From NCBI RefSeq assembly GCF_018282095.1, contig NZ_CP074126.1, positions 62,001 through 126,000 of the forward strand: a DNA stretch of 64,000 bases. The letters run 5' to 3'. The stretch is from Pseudovibrio brasiliensis. Lineage in GTDB: Bacteria > Pseudomonadota > Alphaproteobacteria > Rhizobiales > Stappiaceae. Position numbers and translations under genes: made by a program. The notes beneath the pieces were generated by a model. That model was not told the DNA's origin. It searched no databases and was given only the letters and a program-made list of their open reading frames with translations. This document shows, piece after piece, positions 36,016-46,483 of this stretch. Position 1 is the stretch's first letter; every line of letters starts with the position of its first letter.

Positions 36016-36606
36016 ATGAAGCCAAAGATACTGGTGTTTTCAGGTTCAACCCGTAAAGGGTCCTACAACAAGATGTTGGCTGCACTGGTGGCAAAGCATC
36101 TGACAATCGCAAATGCGGATGTAACCACAATCAGCCTCGCTGACTATCCTCTACCCATCTACGACGGTGATCTGGAAGATGAAACAGGCATTCCAGAGAA
36201 TGCCTTCAAACTCAGGAAGCTGATAGAAACCCACCACGGCATTTTCATCGCCAGCCCTGAATACAACTCCTCCATCACCCCGCTGCTCAAAAACACTCTC
36301 GACTGGATCAGCCGTATCCAATTGCCGGAAGAAGAACCGCTCCAACTCTTCCACACGTCGATCTATGCTGTTGGCGGTGCATCCCCAGGAGCACATGGCT
36401 CTTTGCGCGGGCTAATGCATCTCAGAACGATCATGGAGGTCTCGTTAGGGTGTTTGGTTCTGCCCGAAATGATCTCAATAAACTTTGCCGGCAAATCCTT
36501 TGATGAAAATGGCGACCTCACAAAAGACCACCAGATCAAGCGATTGCATAAGCTTATTGAGCGCTTCGTGAGCGAGGCGAGTCACGTAAAGCTACAGGAT
36601 AACTGA
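36016..36606 (+). CDS. NADPH-dependent FMN reductase family protein
   Basis: This 196-residue flavodoxin-like protein has the phosphate-binding start VFSGSTRKGSYNKMLA, the family signature IASPEYNSSITPLLKNTLDWISR and GGASPGAHGSLRGLMHLRTIM. Members (SsuE/ChrR/azoreductase-like) reduce FMN, quinones or chromate with NAD(P)H. The specific substrate cannot be determined. It stands between pmtA and hslV with an independent leader. Confidence 0.88.
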   Translation: MKPKILVFSGSTRKGSYNKMLAALVAKHLTIANADVTTISLADYPLPIYDGDLEDETGIPENAFKLRKLIETHHGIFIASPEYNSSITPLLKNTLDWISRIQLPEEEPLQLFHTSIYAVGGASPGAHGSLRGLMHLRTIMEVSLGCLVLPEMISINFAGKSFDENGDLTKDHQIKRLHKLIERFVSEASHVKLQDN

Positions 36607-36730
36607 GTTTTTTTGGCTTGTCGCATTGGCAATGCGCAAAGGACTACATACATAATACCGCAGACACAAATTTGAAAATGAGTTGCGCGGGAGTTTGCTC
36701 CGCTGCCAATTGAACTCTGGAGAAAAATGA

Positions 36731-37279
36731 ATGAGTGAACCTGAACAGTGGCACGGCACAACCATCTTGACCGTGCGCAAAGGCGGCAAAGTCGTAATTG
36801 CTGGAGATGGTCAGGTATCTCTTGGATCAACGGTTATTAAGGGCACTGCACGTAAGGTCCGCCCACTGGCTGGCGGCAAAGTCATTGCAGGCTTCGCAGG
36901 TGCCACTGCTGATGCATTCACGCTGTTTGAGCGCCTCGAAGCAAAGCTGGAACAATACCCGGACCAGCTGATGCGCGCTTGCGTGGAAATGGCAAAGGAT
37001 TGGCGGACAGACCGCTACCTGCGCCGTCTGGAAGCTATGATGCTGGTTGCCGACAAAAAGCATTCTCTGGTGCTGACAGGTACGGGTGATGTGCTTGAGC
37101 CTGAAAATGGCGTCATGGGTATCGGCTCTGGCGGAAACTTCGCCCTGTCCGCAGCTCGTGCGCTGGTTGATATGGATCTGACAGCAGAAGAGATTTGCCG
37201 CAAGTCCATGACAATCGCAGCAGACATCTGCGTCTACACAAACAGCAACGTCACAGTCGAAACACTCGACGAAGAGTAA
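36731..37279 (+). CDS. hslV: HslV, proteolytic subunit of the HslUV protease
   Basis: In this 182-residue protein, the N-terminal propeptide MSEPEQWHG precedes the threonine of [21 protein letters not shown], which becomes the catalytic Thr1. [16 protein letters not shown] and the C-terminal region match the family. It forms the double-ring peptidase activated by HslU. Unusually, hslU is not directly adjacent: a membrane protein gene intervenes. ATG start with a ribosome site overlapping GGAGAAAA. Confidence 0.96.
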   Translation: MSEPEQWHGTTILTVRKGGKVVIAGDGQVSLGSTVIKGTARKVRPLAGGKVIAGFAGATADAFTLFERLEAKLEQYPDQLMRACVEMAKDWRTDRYLRRLEAMMLVADKKHSLVLTGTGDVLEPENGVMGIGSGGNFALSAARALVDMDLTAEEICRKSMTIAADICVYTNSNVTVETLDEE

Positions 37280-37417
37280 GCGTTGCAAAAGAACCAGCTG
37301 GAGGTCAGTGATTTGGGATCTCCAGCCCGTTTTTCAAGACACTTTTAGATCAGCTTAAATTGCTAAGCCGAGGATACTTGAAGTCTTTACGTCCCATTTG
37401 GATTTGACGAGGATCTG

Positions 37418-38479
37418 ATGATATCAAGAGCATCCCTTACCGGAGCCGTCTCCGCAGGAATTATCAGCGCAGATCAAGCTGATAAGCTCGTCTCTTATTT
37501 ATCTCTTCAAGCCGCTAACATTCAGAAGCAGCAGGATCAGGAAAACACGCACGATCCCGAAGAGGTCCGTTTCACACGTGGCTTCCATGACATCTTCATC
37601 AGCCTCGGAATTCTGATTGTCTTTGCTGGTTACGGCATTGGCCTGGGTGAGCCTTTGACACAAGGCGGTCTCCCGACGGTAGCTGTTGCAGGCGCAGGTG
37701 CAATCATCTCATGGGTACTGGCTGAGTGGTTCACCAAGATCAAGAAACTCGCCCTGCCTTCCATTCTGTTGACGGGTATTTTCGGCGGCGCCATCGCCCT
37801 TGTTGGCTTTGGCCTGTTTACGCCCTCAGTCTTGAGTGATGAATCCGAAGCTATTCAGGTCATCCTGAGTTCAATCTTCGCTCTCGGTGGTGCATCGCTG
37901 TTCTATTGGCGCTTTAAGGTGCCGATCACGCTGACGGTAATTGTCGCTGGGATCATGGGCATGATCGTTGGTGTCTTGACCTACGTGACTGACACGCAAA
38001 TCTTGGATTACCTCTCATGGGTATCTCTGGTCTGCGGTCTGTTCGCTTTCGCCTGCGCCATGTACTTCGATACCAAAGACACACGGCGCGAAACGCTCAA
38101 CACGGACAAAGCCTTCTGGCTTCATCTGCTTGCAGCCCCACTCATCGTGCACTCAATCCTGAGCGGCATGTATTTTGAGGAGCTGACAGAAACCTACGCA
38201 GTGGTCTCCATCGCTGTTGTGCTGGCTTTCGGTGCGGTTGCCCTCGTCATCGATCGTCGTGCAATGCTGGTTGCAGCGCTGAGTTATCTCGGCTTTGCAT
38301 TAGCCTATTTGCTGGAGTCTGCTGACTTTTCAGCATCGCAGTTGACTGCTATCTCCCTTGTATTGCTTGGGAGTTTTGTATTGCTGCTCGGTTCGGGCTG
38401 GAACGTGGCGCGACGGATCGTCATGCGCCCTCTTGCAGGAACCACACTCACTACATATCTGCCACCTATCCGGAACTAG
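37418..38479 (+). CDS. Polytopic membrane protein (DUF2157-like) between hslV and hslU
   Basis: This 353-residue protein has a short N-terminal helical cytoplasmic region ([19 protein letters not shown]) and about ten hydrophobic segments, e.g. [37 protein letters not shown] and [15 protein letters not shown]. The N-terminal helix preceding many membrane spans resembles DUF2157-type proteins, but identity is uncertain. It lies between hslV and hslU in the same direction, 11 bases before hslU, so it is probably co-transcribed with it. No enzymatic motif is seen. Confidence 0.75.
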   Translation: MISRASLTGAVSAGIISADQADKLVSYLSLQAANIQKQQDQENTHDPEEVRFTRGFHDIFISLGILIVFAGYGIGLGEPLTQGGLPTVAVAGAGAIISWVLAEWFTKIKKLALPSILLTGIFGGAIALVGFGLFTPSVLSDESEAIQVILSSIFALGGASLFYWRFKVPITLTVIVAGIMGMIVGVLTYVTDTQILDYLSWVSLVCGLFAFACAMYFDTKDTRRETLNTDKAFWLHLLAAPLIVHSILSGMYFEELTETYAVVSIAVVLAFGAVALVIDRRAMLVAALSYLGFALAYLLESADFSASQLTAISLVLLGSFVLLLGSGWNVARRIVMRPLAGTTLTTYLPPIRN

Positions 38480-38490
38480 AAAGTAAGAAA

Positions 38491-39795
38491 ATGACAAATT
38501 TCTCTCCACGGGAAATCGTTAGTGAACTCGATCGCTACATCATCGGCCAGCATGATGCTAAACGCGCTGTAGCAATTGCGCTGCGCAACAGATGGCGCCG
38601 TCAGCAGCTGGATGAAGATCTGCGTGAAGAGGTTCAGCCAAAGAACATTCTCATGATTGGTCCAACCGGTGTTGGTAAGACTGAGATCTCCCGCCGTCTG
38701 GCGAAACTTGCGAATGCTCCTTTCACAAAAGTTGAAGCTACCAAGTTTACTGAGGTCGGTTACGTCGGTCGTGACGTTGAGCAAATCGTCCGTGATCTGG
38801 TGGAATCCAGCATCGCACTCGTGCGCGAGCAGAGCCGCAAAGACGTAGAAGCAAAGGCGCACGTCCTTGCTGAAGAGCGTGTTCTGGATGCTCTGGTTGG
38901 CAACAACGCTAGCCCAGCTACCCGCGACACCTTCCGCAAAAAACTGCGCGAAGGGGATCTCGATGAGAAAGAAATCGAAATTGAGGTGCGCGCCAACCCA
39001 CAAATGCCTAGCTTTGATATTCCGGGCATGCCAGGCAGCAGCGTAGGTGTGATGAATATCTCCGACATGCTGGGCAAAGCATTCGGCGGCCAGACCAAGC
39101 CAAAGCGTACCAACGTTAAAGACAGCCACAAGGTTCTGTTGGCAGAAGAATCCGATAAGCTCCTCGATGAAGAGAAGATTGTTCAGGAAGCTATCGAACT
39201 GGTTGAGAACTCCGGCATCGTGTTCCTCGACGAGATCGACAAGATCTGCGCGAAGGATGGCCGTAACGGTGGTGATGTGTCCCGTGAAGGAGTTCAGCGT
39301 GACTTGCTGCCACTGATCGAAGGCACAGTTGTTTCCACAAAGCACGGCCCGGTGAAAACAGATCACATTCTGTTCATTGCATCCGGTGCGTTCCACGTGT
39401 CCAAGCCATCTGACTTGCTGCCTGAGCTTCAGGGCCGTCTGCCAATCCGCGTTGAGCTGAAGGCACTGACGAAAGAAGACTTCGTCAAGATCCTGACTGA
39501 CACAGAAGCAAGCCTCATCAAGCAGTACGTTGCTCTGATGGGGACTGAGAGCGTGACTATAGAGTTTACTGATGATGCGATCGACGAAATCGCAACCATT
39601 GCAGTGGATTTGAACGCGACTGTCGAGAACATCGGTGCTCGCCGTCTGCAGACAGTGATGGAGCGTGTTCTGGATGAGATTTCCTTCGCCGCTCCAGATA
39701 AGTCTGGCGAACAGGTCACTATTGATGCTGCCTATGTGAAATCCAATGTCAGCGAACTGGCCAAGAACGTCGATTTGTCTCAGTTCATCCTCTAA
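38491..39795 (+). CDS. hslU: HslU, ATPase subunit of the HslUV protease
   Basis: This 434-residue AAA+ unfoldase starts [34 protein letters not shown]. Walker [10 protein letters not shown] is near 56-64 and the pore loop GYVGRDVE follows. The I-domain is present (residues about 110-230), Walker B is VFLDEIDKI, and sensor residues lie in [12 protein letters not shown]. The C-terminus ending LSQFIL is the HslV-activating tail. The start lacks a strong ribosome site. Confidence 0.97.
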   Translation: MTNFSPREIVSELDRYIIGQHDAKRAVAIALRNRWRRQQLDEDLREEVQPKNILMIGPTGVGKTEISRRLAKLANAPFTKVEATKFTEVGYVGRDVEQIVRDLVESSIALVREQSRKDVEAKAHVLAEERVLDALVGNNASPATRDTFRKKLREGDLDEKEIEIEVRANPQMPSFDIPGMPGSSVGVMNISDMLGKAFGGQTKPKRTNVKDSHKVLLAEESDKLLDEEKIVQEAIELVENSGIVFLDEIDKICAKDGRNGGDVSREGVQRDLLPLIEGTVVSTKHGPVKTDHILFIASGAFHVSKPSDLLPELQGRLPIRVELKALTKEDFVKILTDTEASLIKQYVALMGTESVTIEFTDDAIDEIATIAVDLNATVENIGARRLQTVMERVLDEISFAAPDKSGEQVTIDAAYVKSNVSELAKNVDLSQFIL

Positions 39796-39888
39796 CTGAC
39801 TCAAAAATCAGTCGGAAAAAGAAAACCTAGCGGAATGTGGCAAGGAAAAATACTTGCCGCATACCACCTCAAGTGGCAGCATGCCGAC

Positions 39889-40383
39889 ATGGTAGCTATT
39901 CGCAAAAGTAATGAAGAAGGTCACCACCGCAAGTTTCTGGTCGTTGTTGATGACACGCCAGAATGTGGTCGAGCCATCGTTTATGCCGCAAAGCGTGCAG
40001 CCCGCACCGGCGGTATTGTTCTCTTGCTCTATGTTATTGCACCCGGAAACTTTCAGCATTGGCTTGGGGTTGAGGACATCATGCGTCAGGAAGCGCGTGA
40101 TAATGCAGATACAATTCTGGCAAAAGCTGCTGAAAGAGTAAGAGCTGCGGCAAGAACAGAACCTGAGCTGGTTGTTCGCGAAGGCCATCAGTCAGATGAG
40201 ATTATCGCCCTGATTGAAGAAGACGCAGACATTGCGATTCTCGTCTTGGCAGCAGGAACCAGCAAGGAAGGGCCAGGCCCTCTTGTTTCATCCATAGCGG
40301 GCAAATCGGCAGGTACATTCCCGATCCCGACAACCATCGTGCCAGGTAATTTGGACGATGATGCACTGGATGCTCTTGCCTGA
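39889..40383 (+). CDS. Universal stress protein (UspA) family
   Basis: From MVAIRKSNEEGHHRKFLVVVDDTPECGRAI this is a 164-residue single-domain Usp with the FLVVVDDTPEC strand, ARTGGIVLLLYV and a C-terminal IPTTIVPG motif in place of the usual nucleotide-binding glycine loop. The frame extends 18 codons to an ATG at 39835, but the added residues do not match the family. Function is stress-related and unspecific. It follows hslU directly and may share its transcript. Confidence 0.8.
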   Translation: MVAIRKSNEEGHHRKFLVVVDDTPECGRAIVYAAKRAARTGGIVLLLYVIAPGNFQHWLGVEDIMRQEARDNADTILAKAAERVRAAARTEPELVVREGHQSDEIIALIEEDADIAILVLAAGTSKEGPGPLVSSIAGKSAGTFPIPTTIVPGNLDDDALDALA

Positions 40384-40498
40384 TCAGGTTTACCTATCAT
40401 ATAGAACTGAAAACAGTCATTGCTGAAGCGTGAAGTAGTGTAAACTGTGCTGCCACTGCTTAAGAATACTCTTTGGCATAAAAATCGGAAACAAAACC

Positions 40499-41059
40499 AT
40501 GTTCATTCAGACCGAAGCGACACCAAACCCGGCAACCCTGAAGTTTTTGCCTGGCCGTGTAGTATTGCCGGAAGGCACGCGCGATTTCCGCTCGGCAGAA
40601 GAAGCCGCTATCTCGCCGCTGGCTGAGAAGCTTTTCTCTATTCCAGGTGTTGTTGGCATCTTCTTTGGACATGACTTTATCACCGTCACCAAGGATGAGA
40701 CTGACTGGCAGCATATGCGCCCGGCCATTCTCGGTGCGATCATGGAAAACTTCATGGCCAACACCCCAATCCTCAAAGGTGAGGAAACTGGTGACGGCGA
40801 CATTGGAGAAGAGTTCTTCGACGCAGAAGACGAAGAAACCGTAACCATGATCAAAGAGCTCCTCGAAACCCGTGTACGCCCTGCTGTTGCTCAGGACGGT
40901 GGCGACATAACATTCCGGGGATATCGTGAGGGTATCGTTTATTTGAGCATGCGCGGCGCGTGTGCTGGTTGCCCATCCTCAACTGCAACATTGAGCCATG
41001 GCATTCAGAACCTCATGCGGCATTTCATCCCAGAAGTTCAAGAAGTTAGACAAATGTAG
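40499..41059 (+). CDS. nfuA: NifU-like Fe-S scaffold/carrier protein (NfuA type)
   Basis: This 186-residue protein begins MFIQTEATPNPATLKFLPG, the Nfu N-terminal domain, and ends in the NifU C-terminal domain with CxxC in RGACAGCPSSTATLSHGIQ. It binds a 4Fe-4S cluster and delivers it to client proteins such as MiaB, also encoded in this window. The ATG and preceding region are clear, and a terminator follows. Confidence 0.95.
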   Translation: MFIQTEATPNPATLKFLPGRVVLPEGTRDFRSAEEAAISPLAEKLFSIPGVVGIFFGHDFITVTKDETDWQHMRPAILGAIMENFMANTPILKGEETGDGDIGEEFFDAEDEETVTMIKELLETRVRPAVAQDGGDITFRGYREGIVYLSMRGACAGCPSSTATLSHGIQNLMRHFIPEVQEVRQM

Positions 41060-41082
41060 TTTTTGCTAATGTAATTCTTCTG

Positions 41083-41112
41083 AAACGGGGCAGCGCCAGC
41101 TGCCCTTTTTGT
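41083..41112 (+). terminator. Rho-independent terminator after nfuA
   Basis: GGGCAGC-GCCA-GCTGCCC followed by TTTTTGTT lies about 28 bases after the nfuA stop. Confidence 0.93.
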
Positions 41113-41191
41113 TGCAAGGCCTAAAAAATACTCCGGGTGTTAAACGAATTGGTTGCTCGACAATCAGCTGCCCTAACGATAAGCCAAACTT

Positions 41192-41872
41192 ATGAAGTTG
41201 CTTGCTATTGATACCGCACTAAGTACCTGTGCTGCCGCTGTTTTAACTGATGACGGCGGGACATCGGATATTGTCTCCCAATGCGAAGATCTCGGCCGGG
41301 GCCACGCCGAGCGCATCATGGGCATGGTTGCGAGTGTCATGACGGATTCCTCGACCACGTTCAACTCGCTGGACCGCATTGTCGTCAATGTTGGCCCTGG
41401 CAGTTTTACCGGTCTGCGCGTTGGCCTTTCCATCGCCCGCGGCTTTGGGCTGGTACTTGAAAAGCCGGTGGTCTCCGTAACAACACTGGCCGCAATCGCA
41501 CACGAAGCTCTGGACGCTGCTCCTGTCAGAAAACCAATTCTGGTGGTTCTCGATGCGCGCCGTGATGAAGTGTATTGTCAGAATTTCGATGAAACCGGCG
41601 CCCCAATTGGTGACGCCCGTGTTTCAACCGTAAAAGATCTTGCTCACTCGCTGGATGGTGAAACAATCCTCGCAGGCTCTGCTGCGCAGGCTGTTGCCAA
41701 TGCTGCCGGGATTGATAAGTCCCGCGTTTGCAACGATGCAGCTGCTGCATCGATTGACTACATCGCCAAGCTCGGTAAAGGTGCTAGTCGTCAGGATAAG
41801 GCGCCGATGCCACTTTATCTGCGTGCCCCTGACGCTGTTCCGGGTGAGAAAGGAAAGGTTCGTCGTCAATGA
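41192..41872 (+). CDS. tsaB: TsaB, t6A37 tRNA modification subunit
   Basis: This 226-residue protein opens with MKLLAIDTALSTCAAAVL and has the family motif GPGSFTGLRVGLSIARGF. TsaB partners TsaD and TsaE to make threonylcarbamoyladenosine at position 37 of ANN-decoding tRNAs. The stop overlaps the rimI ATG by four bases, the common tsaB-rimI coupling. Confidence 0.96.
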   Translation: MKLLAIDTALSTCAAAVLTDDGGTSDIVSQCEDLGRGHAERIMGMVASVMTDSSTTFNSLDRIVVNVGPGSFTGLRVGLSIARGFGLVLEKPVVSVTTLAAIAHEALDAAPVRKPILVVLDARRDEVYCQNFDETGAPIGDARVSTVKDLAHSLDGETILAGSAAQAVANAAGIDKSRVCNDAAAASIDYIAKLGKGASRQDKAPMPLYLRAPDAVPGEKGKVRRQ

Positions 41873-42354
41873 AGTCCTGGTGGACATCAGAGAAGCCGCT
41901 GGTGATCGAGCGCGCTGAGAAGGACGACCTGCCTAAACTGGCGAAACTTCACGCAGAGTGCTTCAAGCAAAACTGGGGTACAGCAGAACTCACCACAATC
42001 TTTGAGCAGAAGGGAGTTTTCTTCCTGTCTGCACGCACGTCTGGTGTAACCGGCAAAACCGATCTGGGTTTTGTTGTGATCCGTGCGATTGCTGGTGAAG
42101 CGGAAGTTTTGACCATTGCGGTGTCTCCCAAACAACAAAACAAGGGAGTAGGGCGAAAACTTATGGAAGCTGCCATCTTCCAGCTCTACTCTGATCGTAC
42201 CGAAGCACTGTTCTTGGAAGTGGACGACACCAACGACTCCGCGCTGAAGCTCTACAAAAAACTGGGTTTCAAGAAGGTTGGAGAAAGAAAAGCGTACTAT
42301 GCGGCTAGTGAAGGCAGTGGAACAGCGCTTGTTATGCGTTGCGATCTACTTTAA
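41869..42354 (+). CDS. rimI: Ribosomal-protein-S18-alanine N-acetyltransferase-like (RimI)
   Basis: This 161-residue GNAT protein has the acetyl-CoA-binding motif VSPKQQNKGVGRKLMEAAI and the tail LEVDDTNDSALKLYKKLGFKKVGERKAYY. Its coupling to tsaB supports RimI, which acetylates the N-terminus of ribosomal protein S18, although alphaproteobacterial members of this position may acetylate other targets. Start ATG overlaps the tsaB stop. Confidence 0.9.
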   Translation: MKSWWTSEKPLVIERAEKDDLPKLAKLHAECFKQNWGTAELTTIFEQKGVFFLSARTSGVTGKTDLGFVVIRAIAGEAEVLTIAVSPKQQNKGVGRKLMEAAIFQLYSDRTEALFLEVDDTNDSALKLYKKLGFKKVGERKAYYAASEGSGTALVMRCDLL

Positions 42355-42495
42355 GCGACACTACGCATATGGGATGAGGCTTTTAGCTCACGCTCAAACC
42401 GCATTGCAGTGAAACTGGTTCTTTTCTCTCGATGTTTTGGGAGCTAGGATACCGAAGCAGACTGAAATGATGGTACCTGCGTGATTTTGAGGAAT

Positions 42496-42930
42496 ATGGG
42501 GCAAATGACGGCAGAAGAAAAAATGACGCTGATTGAAATGTGTGCTCATAAGGGTATGCGGATGACAGAACAGCGCCGCGTGATTGCTGATGTAATTCAG
42601 TCTGCTGAAGATCACCCAGACGTGGAGGAGCTTTATCGGAGAGCTTCCCAGATCGATCCAAAGATCTCCATCTCAACTGTTTACCGCACAGTGAAGCTTT
42701 TCGAAGATTCCGGCATCATCGAACGTCACGACTTCCGCGACGGTCGCTCCAGATACGAAACCGTCTCTGATGAGCACCACGATCACCTGATCAACCTGCG
42801 CTCTGGCGATGTGATTGAATTCCGCAGCGAAGAAATCGAAAAGATGCAGGAAGAAGTCGCACGCAAGCTGGGCTTCAAACTGGTTGATCACCGCCTGGAG
42901 CTCTACGGTATTCCGATAGACGAAAAATAG
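42496..42930 (+). CDS. fur: Fur-family iron/manganese regulator
   Basis: ATG at 42496 (MGQMTAEEKM) follows GAGGA closely; alternatives are GTG 42481 and ATG 42505. The 144-residue protein has the winged helix (RMTEQRRVIADVIQSAEDHPDVEEL, ISISTVYRTVKLFEDSGIIERHDF) and metal-binding region DEHHDHLINL. It lacks the CxxC zinc site of E. coli Fur and shows no obvious haem-regulatory GCPWHD of Irr, so it fits alphaproteobacterial Fur/Mur. It sits just before plsC and miaB, the conserved local order. It may act on sites such as the palindrome at 13352. Confidence 0.92.
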   Translation: MGQMTAEEKMTLIEMCAHKGMRMTEQRRVIADVIQSAEDHPDVEELYRRASQIDPKISISTVYRTVKLFEDSGIIERHDFRDGRSRYETVSDEHHDHLINLRSGDVIEFRSEEIEKMQEEVARKLGFKLVDHRLELYGIPIDEK

Positions 42931-42939
42931 AGGCCGAGC

Positions 42940-43755
42940 ATGGCAACTGTCAGAGCAGTTTGCATAATCGCCGCACTAACGATCGTTACGCTGGCCCTCA
43001 TTCCCCCTCAGTGGGTCGCAATGAAGCTAGGCTGGCCGGTCCAGCGGAAATTTCCTCTGCTCTGGCACAAAGCCGCCTCCCGTCTGATAGGCCTGCGCGT
43101 CCACCAACATGGACAAATGGCATCTGAACGCCCTCTTCTAGTCACCGCCAATCACTGTTCCTGGCTGGATATCGTGGTGTTGGGCTGTACGAAACCCCTC
43201 AGTTTCATCGCAAAATCTGAAGTTGCTGGCTGGCCGATCTTTGGCCTCTTCGCCAAGCTCCAGCGGACCGTATTTGTCAACCGTCAACGAAGATCCGACA
43301 CAGGCCGGGTAGCTCAGGAAGTCGCTAAGCGCATGGCGCAGGGCGATGCCATGGTGCTGTTTGCGGAAGGAACGTCCAGCAACGGCAACGAGGTGCTGCC
43401 TTTCCGCTCTGCGCTCGTGGGAGCCGTTCACCATGCAATGAATGTGGGAGATGAGGAGGTTGCTTATGTGCAGCCGCTTTCCATCGCCTATACGCGCCTG
43501 CAAGGCATGCCAATGGGGCGCTTCTGGCGCGCCCATGTTGCCTGGTATGGAGACATGGAACTCGCAGGACATCTCTGGTCTGTCATCAAAGAAGGTGGAC
43601 TGGACGTTGATTTGACGTGGGGCACGCCTGTCCCAATCGAAAAAGCGACTAATCGCAAGCGCTTAACGCGTGATTTGGAGGAGCAGGTCAGAGGTATGAC
43701 CATTGAAGCATTGCAGGGAAATCTTCCCAAACAGCAAGAGCAGGTCCAAGCCTGA
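42940..43755 (+). CDS. plsC: 1-acyl-sn-glycerol-3-phosphate acyltransferase
   Basis: This 271-residue protein has an N-terminal membrane anchor, then the acyltransferase motif NHxxxxD as NHCSWLDIVV near residue 70, and FAEGTSSNGNEVLPFRSA near 140. It converts lysophosphatidic acid to phosphatidic acid in phospholipid synthesis. It begins nine bases after fur and is in the fur-plsC-miaB order. Confidence 0.93.
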   Translation: MATVRAVCIIAALTIVTLALIPPQWVAMKLGWPVQRKFPLLWHKAASRLIGLRVHQHGQMASERPLLVTANHCSWLDIVVLGCTKPLSFIAKSEVAGWPIFGLFAKLQRTVFVNRQRRSDTGRVAQEVAKRMAQGDAMVLFAEGTSSNGNEVLPFRSALVGAVHHAMNVGDEEVAYVQPLSIAYTRLQGMPMGRFWRAHVAWYGDMELAGHLWSVIKEGGLDVDLTWGTPVPIEKATNRKRLTRDLEEQVRGMTIEALQGNLPKQQEQVQA

Positions 43756-43912
43756 TCAAGTCTAGGCTTCTCTTTCTGTGAAAAACAGAGTAAAGCTCTC
43801 CAAAATTCTGAACATGACGAGCTGGCGCTGCTGATGAAAAGAGCAGATGCGCTCGAGTTGCCGGGCATTGCAAGAAGAAGATAACCCGGCTGCAGATCCA
43901 CTCGAGGATTTA

Positions 43913-45325
43913 ATGGATAACCTAGTAGACCACGAAAACCAGAGCCAATCCGACAACGCAACGGAGGCGCTTGAGAAAACCGAAGCGACCCGTAAGGTTT
44001 TCATCAAGACCTATGGCTGTCAGATGAACGTCTACGATTCCGATCGTATGAACGACGCCCTGAGCAACGATGGCTACGAAAAAACTGAAAATCCGGACGA
44101 TGCAGATCTGGTTATCCTGAACACCTGCCACATTCGTGAGAAAGCGGCGGAAAAGGTATACTCTGAACTTGGCCGTATCCGTAAGCTGAAGGAAGAGAAA
44201 GCCAAAGACGGCAAGCAGATGATGGTGTCTGTTGCTGGCTGTGTAGCACAGGCAGAAGGTGCGGAAATCTCCCGCCGTGCACCTGTTGTGGACCTCGTTG
44301 TTGGTCCTCAGTCCTACCACCGCCTTCCAGAGCTTCTGACACGTGCCTCCAATGGCTCAAAGGTCGTTGAGACCGAGTTCGACATTCAGGACAAGTTCAA
44401 GCACCTCGCAACGCCTTCCAAGGAAGCTGTCCGTAAGCGCGGCGTCACTGCATTCGTAACCGTTCAGGAAGGCTGCGATAAGTTCTGCACCTTCTGCGTG
44501 GTGCCTTACACCCGCGGTGCTGAGGTGTCCCGTAAGGTAGAACAGATCGTCATGGAAACCGAGCGTCTGGCAGCTGCTGGTGTTCGCGAAGTGACACTGC
44601 TCGGCCAGAACGTCAACGCATGGCATGGCGAAGGCCCGGATGGCCGCGAATGGGGCCTCGGCGAGCTCCTGTTCCGCCTTGCCAAAATCGACGGCATCGA
44701 GCGCCTGCGTTACACCACATCCCACCCACGCGATATGGAAGACAGTCTGATTGCTGCTCACCGCGACCTCGACATTCTGATGCCTTACCTGCATCTGCCA
44801 GTGCAGTCTGGTTCTGATGCAATCCTGAAGGCTATGAACCGCAAGCACACCCGTGATGATTACTTCCGCCTGATCGACCGCATTCGTGAAGCGCGTGACG
44901 ATATTGCCCTTTCCGGGGACTTCATCGTTGGCTTCCCGGGTGAAACCGATCAGCACCACAAAGACACATTGGACCTGATCCGCCGTGTCACCTACGGTTC
45001 TGCATTCTCCTTCAAATACAGCCCGCGCCCGGGCACACCGGGTGCAACGTTGGAAGAGCAGATCGACGAACAAGTGAAGTCTGAACGCCTTGCAGAACTG
45101 CAGGAACTGCTCAGCACGCAGCAAAAAGACTTCAATGCGTCATTGATTGGCAAAACAATTGATGTACTGTTTGAAAAGGAAGGCCGCAGAGAAGGGCAGC
45201 TTGCAGGTCGTTCACCTTGGCTCCAGCCTGTTCATGTAAACGCACCGCTGGACCTGTATGGTGAAATCAGATCAGTAGAAATTGTCGCTGCCAGCGCAAA
45301 TAGTCTGGAAGGTCGCCTTGTTTAA
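43913..45325 (+). CDS. miaB: tRNA-2-methylthio-N6-dimethylallyladenosine synthase MiaB
   Basis: The start chosen is ATG 43913 ([10 protein letters not shown]), preceded by GAGG at five bases, giving 470 residues; the frame also extends to an ATG at 43847. The N-terminal methylthiotransferase domain begins [19 protein letters not shown], with further cysteines at [10 protein letters not shown] and [10 protein letters not shown]. The radical SAM cluster is CDKFCTFC (CxxxCxxC) near residue 190, and a C-terminal TRAM domain ends the protein. It methylthiolates i6A37 in tRNAs. A large acidic linker precedes the core. Confidence 0.96.
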   Translation: MDNLVDHENQSQSDNATEALEKTEATRKVFIKTYGCQMNVYDSDRMNDALSNDGYEKTENPDDADLVILNTCHIREKAAEKVYSELGRIRKLKEEKAKDGKQMMVSVAGCVAQAEGAEISRRAPVVDLVVGPQSYHRLPELLTRASNGSKVVETEFDIQDKFKHLATPSKEAVRKRGVTAFVTVQEGCDKFCTFCVVPYTRGAEVSRKVEQIVMETERLAAAGVREVTLLGQNVNAWHGEGPDGREWGLGELLFRLAKIDGIERLRYTTSHPRDMEDSLIAAHRDLDILMPYLHLPVQSGSDAILKAMNRKHTRDDYFRLIDRIREARDDIALSGDFIVGFPGETDQHHKDTLDLIRRVTYGSAFSFKYSPRPGTPGATLEEQIDEQVKSERLAELQELLSTQQKDFNASLIGKTIDVLFEKEGRREGQLAGRSPWLQPVHVNAPLDLYGEIRSVEIVAASANSLEGRLV

Positions 45326-45373
45326 GTGCATGATGCTCCCAGATTCTCGCGTAAAGGCGAACGGAGGCATTAT

Positions 45374-46483
45374 TTGAAGGGCAAAGCCCAGACAACGTCC
45401 GCTTCAAGGACGGCCATGCGCCCCATTGCGGCATCTGATATGATGCATGTGGTGTTGGCATTCGAAGACAACAGACTGGTAAGTGATCTGTTCGGTCAGT
45501 TTGACCAGAACCTGGCGCTGATTGAACAGCGTCTGGGTGTTGAAGCGATCGCTCACGGTAATCAGGTCACCATTCGTGGCAACAAAACCTCCACAGAGCA
45601 GGCAAAGCTTGCTCTGGAGTCGCTGTATACGCGGCTTCAGGGTGGCCACGACATCACACCCGGCGATGTAGATGGAGCGATCCGTCTGGCGGAAGTAGCT
45701 GAAGCTCAGCTCTCCCTGCCAACGATGGAACCGAAATCCCGCATGGCATTTGCGCAGATTGCAACACGTCGTAAGACGCTGGTTGCCAGAACCGCTGCGC
45801 AGGATGCTTATATCCGGGCAATGGATCGTTCTGATCTGACCTTTGGTGTAGGACCAGCCGGTACAGGTAAAACCTTCCTTGCCGTTGCCTATGCAGCAGC
45901 GCTGCTGGAACGTGGTGAAATCGACCGCATGATCCTGTCTCGCCCTGCTGTTGAAGCAGGCGAACGCCTCGGCTTCCTGCCGGGGGACATGAAGGATAAG
46001 GTCGATCCGTACCTGCGTCCGCTTTATGATGGCCTCAACGAAATGATGGCGCCGGAAAAGCTGGAACGTGGCCTCGAAAGCGGCATGATTGAAGTGGCGC
46101 CCCTCGCATTCATGCGCGGTCGTACGCTCTCAAACGCAATCGTCATTCTTGATGAAGCGCAGAACACCACATCCATGCAGATGAAGATGTTCCTGACGCG
46201 CTTGGGTGAGAACTCCAAGATGATCGTGACCGGTGACCCGAGCCAAGTCGATTTGCCTCCGGGCCAGATGTCTGGCCTGCGTGAAGCATTGAAGATCCTC
46301 AGCGGTGTCGAAGGCATCTCGCGCGTAGACTTCACAGAGAGTGATGTTGTGCGTCACGAACTCGTGGCCCGCATCGTAGGCGCTTACGACAACGAGAGCC
46401 GTCGCCGGTTGGAAGCCAAAGAGCGCAGACAGGCTGAAGAAGCTGCAGCCAAAGAAAACGAAGAGCAAGGCTCCAAAGAATGA
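45374..46483 (+). CDS. phoH: PhoH-family ATPase
   Basis: The frame is open from near the miaB stop, but the only good ribosome site, GGAGG, precedes a TTG at 45374 by six bases, so I place the start there (369 residues; an ATG at 45416 is the alternative). A KH-like N-terminal segment ([20 protein letters not shown]) precedes the P-loop ATPase core with Walker [16 protein letters not shown] near 160 and Walker [11 protein letters not shown]. It is coupled to ybeY by a 4-base overlap and is thought to act in RNA or ribosome processing. Confidence 0.93.
   Translation: MKGKAQTTSASRTAMRPIAASDMMHVVLAFEDNRLVSDLFGQFDQNLALIEQRLGVEAIAHGNQVTIRGNKTSTEQAKLALESLYTRLQGGHDITPGDVDGAIRLAEVAEAQLSLPTMEPKSRMAFAQIATRRKTLVARTAAQDAYIRAMDRSDLTFGVGPAGTGKTFLAVAYAAALLERGEIDRMILSRPAVEAGERLGFLPGDMKDKVDPYLRPLYDGLNEMMAPEKLERGLESGMIEVAPLAFMRGRTLSNAIVILDEAQNTTSMQMKMFLTRLGENSKMIVTGDPSQVDLPPGQMSGLREALKILSGVEGISRVDFTESDVVRHELVARIVGAYDNESRRRLEAKERRQAEEAAAKENEEQGSKE

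Noticed and set aside
38476-39804. 442-residue open frame antisense to hslU
   Set aside because: Covers hslU almost exactly on the opposite strand; no family signature.
42496-42930. Identification of the Fur-family protein as Irr
   Set aside because: No haem-regulatory Cys-Pro motif is seen, and the local order fur-plsC-miaB fits the Fur/Mur branch.
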